Source: Erythrobacter donghaensis
Lineage (GTDB): Bacteria; Pseudomonadota; Alphaproteobacteria; Sphingomonadales; Sphingomonadaceae
Length of the DNA stretch: 13,586 nt
Direction of reading: 5' to 3'
NCBI RefSeq assembly: GCF_001557325.1
Contig: NZ_LSJS01000248.1
Coordinates: 1 to 13,586 of the forward strand
Part shown: piece by piece, positions 10,351-13,586 of the stretch
Position numbering within the stretch: position 1 is the stretch's first letter
How the letters are laid out: every line of letters starts with the position of its first letter
Translations under genes and position numbers: made by a program
Notes under the pieces: generated by a model
Seen by the model: the letters and a program-made list of their open reading frames with translations, nothing else
Told to the model about the DNA's origin: nothing
Database searches by the model: none

Positions 10351-11349
10351 TCACCGCCCGTGGACTGCCTTCACCAGCGGGCCATAGGGCGAATTGCCGA
10401 GCCAGCCGGTCTGCACCTGCGCCGTCACCTGGTTGATCGGGGTTTGCGGGATCGCGCCGCCGCTCACCGGCAGGCGCAGCGGGCGGGTGCCGGGGGGCTG
10501 GGCGATCAGCCCCGCGATCGCCTTTGCCACATCCATCGGATCATTGCTGCGGCCCGATCCGTCTTCCGTTCCCATCCGCGCCACTTGCTCGGGATAGCCT
10601 GCGCTGTGAACCGACAGCGACCTCTCCTTCAACGCCTTTGAATAGGCGTTGCGGTTGACCCAGACTTTGGTGGGGTAACCACCCGGCTCGATGATCGACA
10701 CGTCGATCCCGTGCGCCACCAGTTCGTAGGCGAGCTGCTCGCTCATCGCCTCCAAGGCGAACTTGGTCGCCGAGTAATGGCCCGAATGGGGCACGATCAC
10801 GCGGCCGAGCTGGCTCGAGATCTGGATGATGAGGCCGCGCTTCGCCTCGCGCATCCCCGGCAGCACCGCGCGCGCCATGCGGTGCGGCCCGAAAACATTG
10901 GTGTCGAAGATCAGCCGCGTGGCGGTCATGTCCTGCACCTCGACCGGCGAGGTGATGCCGATCCCGGCATTGTTGACCAGCACGTCGATCGGGCCACCAT
11001 TGATGCGCATCGCCTCCTTGACGCCGGCGTTGACCTGCGGAAGCTCGGTCACATCGATGCCGATCACGTGGAGATCGAGGTTCTCCGCCTTGGCGAGCGC
11101 GGTCAGCTCGTCGGCTTCGGGTCGGGGCAGGGCGCGCATGGTGGCGAACACCCGCGCGCCCTGGCGGGCCAGCAGCTCCGCCGTCAGCCGACCAAAGCCC
11201 GAGGAGCAGCCGGTGATCAGCACGCTGGTACCCTTGAAGCTGATCTCGGGGGTGTAGACGGGCTCGGCAGCGCTCAGGCGGGCGGTACCGGCCAGCGTGG
11301 CGGTAGCGGCGGCTCCGGCAAGCAAGGTGCGGCGGTTGATGCGGGTCAT
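10351..11349 (-). CDS. Short-chain dehydrogenase/reductase with twin-arginine export signal
   Basis: The protein has 332 residues. The first 28 residues resemble a Tat signal: basic MTRINRR, RR at 6-7 followed by TLLAG, a hydrophobic Ala-rich core, then LSAA with possible cleavage after Ala28. A classical SDR Rossmann domain follows. It has TGCSSGFG (46-53, TGxxxGxG cofactor loop), NNAGIG, the catalytic Asn in FDTNVFG, Ser179, and Tyr192-Lys196 in HYSATKFALE. The last 60 residues or so (after DVAKAIAGLI) resemble the C-terminus of ordinary single-domain SDRs. It should be an NAD(P)-dependent oxidoreductase of unknown substrate. Tat export would fit a protein that must fold round its cofactor before crossing the membrane. 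ATG 11349 has a poor Shine-Dalgarno. It is 41 bp behind pth and 67 bp before ychF. Confidence 0.9.
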   Translation of the reverse strand: MTRINRRTLLAGAAATATLAGTARLSAAEPVYTPEISFKGTSVLITGCSSGFGRLTAELLARQGARVFATMRALPRPEADELTALAKAENLDLHVIGIDVTELPQVNAGVKEAMRINGGPIDVLVNNAGIGITSPVEVQDMTATRLIFDTNVFGPHRMARAVLPGMREAKRGLIIQISSQLGRVIVPHSGHYSATKFALEAMSEQLAYELVAHGIDVSIIEPGGYPTKVWVNRNAYSKALKERSLSVHSAGYPEQVARMGTEDGSGRSNDPMDVAKAIAGLIAQPPGTRPLRLPVSGGAIPQTPINQVTAQVQTGWLGNSPYGPLVKAVHGR

Positions 11350-11390
11350 GCCGAACAGACTATCACGCCTGCTTGCGCAATCAACGCCTG

Positions 11391-11960
11391 TCAGCCCTGC
11401 ATCCGGAGCGCAACATCGTTCATGAAGCGCACGTCGTCACCCTTGGCGAGCCATTCCGCCTCGGCCCCGATCGCGCCGAGCATGGTGGCAAGATCATCCT
11501 CCTCGGCCTTGGCGAAGTTGCCGAGGACGTGGCCGTTGACCCGGTCCTTGTGTCCCGGATGCCCGATGCCGAGGCGGATGCGGCGGAAATCGGGGCCGAG
11601 ATGCTGGTCGATCGAGCGCAACCCGTTGTGCCCCGCATGCCCGCCGCCCTGCTTCACCTTGACCTTGAACGGGGCAAGGTCGAGCTCGTCATGGAACACG
11701 GTGAGCGCCTCGGTGCCGAGCTTGTAGAAGCGCAGCGCCTCGCCCACCGCGCGGCCGCTTTCGTTCATGAAGGTCGCGGGCTTCAAGAGCAGCACCTTCG
11801 CGCCGCCGATCCGTCCCTCCTGTGCCCAGCCGCTGAACTTCTTCTGGACGGGGCCGAAGTCATGCATGTCGGCGATCACGTCCACGGCCATGAAGCCGAC
11901 ATTGTGCCGGTGAAGCGCATAGCGCGGACCGGGATTTCCGAGGCCGACCCAGATCTGCAT
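11391..11960 (-). CDS. pth: Peptidyl-tRNA hydrolase
   Basis: Pth cleaves peptidyl-tRNAs that drop off the ribosome, recycling tRNA in the cytoplasm. The protein has 189 residues, as usual for the family. All active-site landmarks are present: LGNPGPRY (Asn9), catalytic His19 in HRHNVGF, KPATFMNESG (Asn66), Asp91 in HDELDL, and Asn112 in GGGHAGHNGLRS. ATG 11960 is preceded by AGGGGA (11966-11971) at a good distance. The gene follows rplY on the same strand, but an intrinsic terminator lies between them, so it probably has its own promoter or depends on readthrough. The 36 bases between the terminator tail and the start leave little room for one, and I could not assign -35/-10 boxes. Confidence 0.98.
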   Translation of the reverse strand: MQIWVGLGNPGPRYALHRHNVGFMAVDVIADMHDFGPVQKKFSGWAQEGRIGGAKVLLLKPATFMNESGRAVGEALRFYKLGTEALTVFHDELDLAPFKVKVKQGGGHAGHNGLRSIDQHLGPDFRRIRLGIGHPGHKDRVNGHVLGNFAKAEEDDLATMLGAIGAEAEWLAKGDDVRFMNDVALRMQG

Positions 11961-11996
11961 GACGTTCCCCTAGCTGCGGTGCCTATCGCCCTTTGG

Positions 11997-12040
11997 CACA
12001 AAACGAAACGCCGGACTTCCCGCGAAGGAAGCCCGGCGTT
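11997..12040 (-). terminator. Intrinsic terminator after rplY
   Basis: On the minus strand a 14-bp stem (AACGCCGGGCTTCC pairing with GGAAGTCCGGCGTT through one G-U pair) closes a 6-base loop. TCGTTTTGTG follows directly. The hairpin occupies 12007-12040 and starts 25 bases beyond the rplY stop. Stem length, GC content and T-rich tail make this the clearest terminator in the window. On the plus strand the G-U pair becomes an A-C mismatch and no T-run follows, so it acts for rplY. Confidence 0.85.
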
Positions 12041-12065
12041 CTGAAAGCCGTCAGCGGCAATCCGC

Positions 12066-12671
12066 TTATTCTTCGGAAGCGGCTTCGCCTTCGCTGCTCT
12101 TGAGGCCCGACGGAGCGATCACGGTCGCGATGGTGAAATCGCGGTCGGTGATCACGCTGGTCACGCCCTTGGGCAGGGTCACGTCGCTGATGTGGATCGA
12201 ATCCCCGATCTCGCGGCCGGTGACATCGATCTGGATTTCTTCAGGGATGTCGGCGTTGGGGCACAGCAATTCGAGCTCGTGGCGCACGATGTTGAGCACG
12301 CCGCCCTTCTTGAGGCCCGGCGAGGCTTCCTCGTTGATGAACACCACCGGCACGGACACCTCGACCTTGCTGTCACCGGTCAGGCGCAGGAAGTCGACAT
12401 GGGTCGGACGGTCGGTCACCGGGTGGAAGGCGACATCCTTCGGGAGCGTGCGGACGGTCTGGCCACCGATCTCGATAATGACGATCGAGTTCATGAAGTG
12501 CCCGGTGCCAAGCTGGCGCACCAGTTCCTTCTGCTCGACGTGGATCATGGTGGGTTCTTCCTTGCCGCCATAGATGACAGCAGGGGTCCGACCTTCGCGG
12601 CGAAGTGCTCGGGAGGCTCCCTTGCCAGCCCGTTCGCGCGCTTCGGCCGGCAGGGTAAGAGTCTCGCTCAT
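12066..12671 (-). CDS. rplY: 50S ribosomal protein L25, long form (general stress protein Ctc)
   Basis: L25 binds 5S rRNA in the central protuberance of the 50S subunit. The protein has 201 residues, the two-domain Ctc/TL5 form rather than the roughly 95-residue E. coli form. The N-terminal L25 domain (about 1-95) has [25 protein letters not shown] and [11 protein letters not shown]. The C-terminal beta domain (about 100-190) has [29 protein letters not shown] and the [12 protein letters not shown] phrase. It ends in an acidic Ser/Glu tail ([10 protein letters not shown]). ATG 12671 has AAAGG 7-8 bases upstream. An interrupted 21-bp dyad lies about 20 bases before the start and an intrinsic terminator follows the stop, so it can be a single-gene transcript. 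Confidence 0.97.
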   Translation of the reverse strand: MSETLTLPAEARERAGKGASRALRREGRTPAVIYGGKEEPTMIHVEQKELVRQLGTGHFMNSIVIIEIGGQTVRTLPKDVAFHPVTDRPTHVDFLRLTGDSKVEVSVPVVFINEEASPGLKKGGVLNIVRHELELLCPNADIPEEIQIDVTGREIGDSIHISDVTLPKGVTSVITDRDFTIATVIAPSGLKSSEGEAASEE

Positions 12672-12692
12672 ACGGATGCCTTTCGAATGCGT

Positions 12693-12713
12693 GTTTGATT
12701 GATACAGTCAAAC
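12693..12713. promoter_or_regulatory. Interrupted palindrome upstream of rplY, possible operator
   Basis: The 21-mer running from GTTTGA (12693) to TCAAAC (12713) is symmetric at 8 of 10 base pairs about its centre, in the form GTTTGAnTGnnnCAnTCAAAC. It stands out as AT-rich in GC-rich surroundings and ends 22 bp before the rplY start. The minus strand also reads TTGACT, a fair -35, inside it. However, no acceptable -10 lies at the right distance, so I do not call an exact promoter. Confidence 0.4.
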
Positions 12714-12759
12714 GATGCCACCGCCTCCAGGGATGACCGGAAGCATCGAAGCGCGGCCC

Positions 12760-12789
12760 CATAGAGAGGGATTGCCCGAAAGGCAACCC
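12760..12789 (-). terminator. Likely terminator after the TraB/GumN gene
   Basis: On the minus strand GGGTTGCC and GGCAATCCC pair (8 bp with one bulged base) over a TTTCG loop. The hairpin occupies 12768-12789, just 2 bases beyond the stop codon at 12792. The following CTCTCTAT is only partly T-rich. This supports a transcript end before rplY, with moderate strength. Confidence 0.45.
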
Positions 12790-12791
12790 GC

Positions 12792-13586
12792 TTAGGGAAT
12801 GCGGCGGAGCCGGTAGCCTTGTGCCTCGAGCAGCGCGGGCACCCCCTCGGGCCCGACCAGGTGGGCAGCGCCGACCGCGATCAGCGGGCGCGGAGCCTCG
12901 GCAAGCAGCGGAGCGAGCGCTGCGGCCCAGCGACGGTTGCGCGCCGTCAGCAGCACCTCGCGCACCGCCGGATCGGCGAGCACGCCCTCGCGGGTCGAGG
13001 CCTCGATGGCCTTCGCATCGCCCGCGAGCCAGGCGCGCTGGAGGCGTTCGGGATCCCTGGCGGCGGCCGCGCTCTCCTCAACCACGGCGGCGAGCATGGC
13101 GCGCTGCTGTGCCTCGGGCAGGCGGTCGAAGAGCGCAAGCTGCGCCGCCGCGCCCTCGAGCTCGCGCACCCGGCGGCCCGTGAATTCGGCGATCAGCGCG
13201 CGGTCGACACCGTTCGCCGGGTCGCCCGCCGCATCGATGCGGGCGAGCGTGAGCGCGGCAGCCCAGGTCTCGGTCGCGGCGAATTCCCGGGCTGTGAAAT
13301 CGCCGCGCTCCAGCAGCTCTGCAAGGCGGGGACGAAGCGCGGGCGGCAGGCGCTCCGAGAGCGGCGGCAGGTCGGGGGAGGTGGCGAGGGCAGCGAAGGT
13401 GCGGGCGATATCGGCCCCATCGCCCAGTGCGGCGATCTCGACCACCAGCAGGTCGGCGCTCGTGACGGCCTTCTCGATCGCGGGTGTGCGCCACTTTACA
13501 AAAGCGGGGAGGGCATGGATGGTGCCGACCATCCAGCCCTCCACCGACCCATCGGCCGAAGCGATTTCGTAAAGCAGGGGGGCGGG
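12792..13586 (-). CDS. TraB/GumN family protein, N-terminus cut by window edge
   Basis: The reading frame is open from the right edge to the TAA at 12792, giving 264 residues. The N-terminus and any signal peptide lie outside. The visible start reads PLLYEIASADGSVEGWMVGTIHALP, carrying the first GxxH motif (GTIH) of the family. Near the end is the second (GAAH in LIAVGAAHLVGPEGV), then LLEAQGYRLRRIP, the usual C-terminus. A conserved-type Glu lies in LLVVEIAAL. Related proteins have been proposed as metal-dependent proteases because of their similarity to Tiki enzymes; function in bacteria is mostly untested. GTG 13544 is not the real start because the family's conserved strand begins upstream of it. 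The gene is followed by its own hairpin, separate from rplY. Confidence 0.88.
   Translation of the reverse strand, partial: PAPLLYEIASADGSVEGWMVGTIHALPAFVKWRTPAIEKAVTSADLLVVEIAALGDGADIARTFAALATSPDLPPLSERLPPALRPRLAELLERGDFTAREFAATETWAAALTLARIDAAGDPANGVDRALIAEFTGRRVRELEGAAAQLALFDRLPEAQQRAMLAAVVEESAAAARDPERLQRAWLAGDAKAIEASTREGVLADPAVREVLLTARNRRWAAALAPLLAEAPRPLIAVGAAHLVGPEGVPALLEAQGYRLRRIP

Noticed and set aside
11350..11390. Terminator or attachment-like repeat between pth and the dehydrogenase
   Set aside because: Only two short GGCGT copies are present; there is no stem and no T-run.

Overview
The window is ordinary, gene-dense chromosome from a high-GC alphaproteobacterium. Protein wording points to Sphingomonadales (Erythrobacter/Novosphingobium-like): a MutL with an ACHGSVRAG block and CNHGRP ending, a two-domain L25/Ctc, and a PBP2 with the C..CW..GHG..SCD signature. 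That placement is an inference from remembered family sequences, not a search result. No rRNA, tRNA, CRISPR array, insertion sequence or prophage gene was seen. No gap between genes exceeds about 210 bases.

Left block (1-4683, minus strand, read right to left): mreB, mreC, mreD and the PBP2 gene mrdA, the core of the elongasome that builds the lateral wall of rod cells. mreB-mreC are 36 bp apart. mreC-mreD and mreD-mrdA each overlap in a TGATG stop/start junction. mrdA runs off the left edge.

Middle (4684-7914, plus strand): a 208-bp divergent control region separates mreB from mutL, which encodes a mismatch-repair protein of the endonuclease type. It is followed by a secreted/membrane-anchored DUF2167 protein with its own candidate promoter and a good ribosome binding site. 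This gene converges, with a 15-bp gap, on the next block.

Right block (7930-13586, minus strand, read right to left): a TraB/GumN-family protein (cut by the right edge), rplY (L25/Ctc), pth (peptidyl-tRNA hydrolase), a short-chain dehydrogenase with a twin-arginine signal, ychF (translation-associated ATPase), and a secreted nucleotide pyrophosphatase/phosphodiesterase. rplY, pth and ychF form a translation-related neighbourhood. A clear intrinsic terminator lies between rplY and pth. The dehydrogenase sits between pth and ychF.

No convincing undescribed system was found. The points most worth checking are a putative Cys3-His metal site and long C-terminal tail in PBP2, the exported dehydrogenase, a 19-bp direct repeat exactly 60 bp apart inside mutL, and a 21-bp dyad upstream of rplY.
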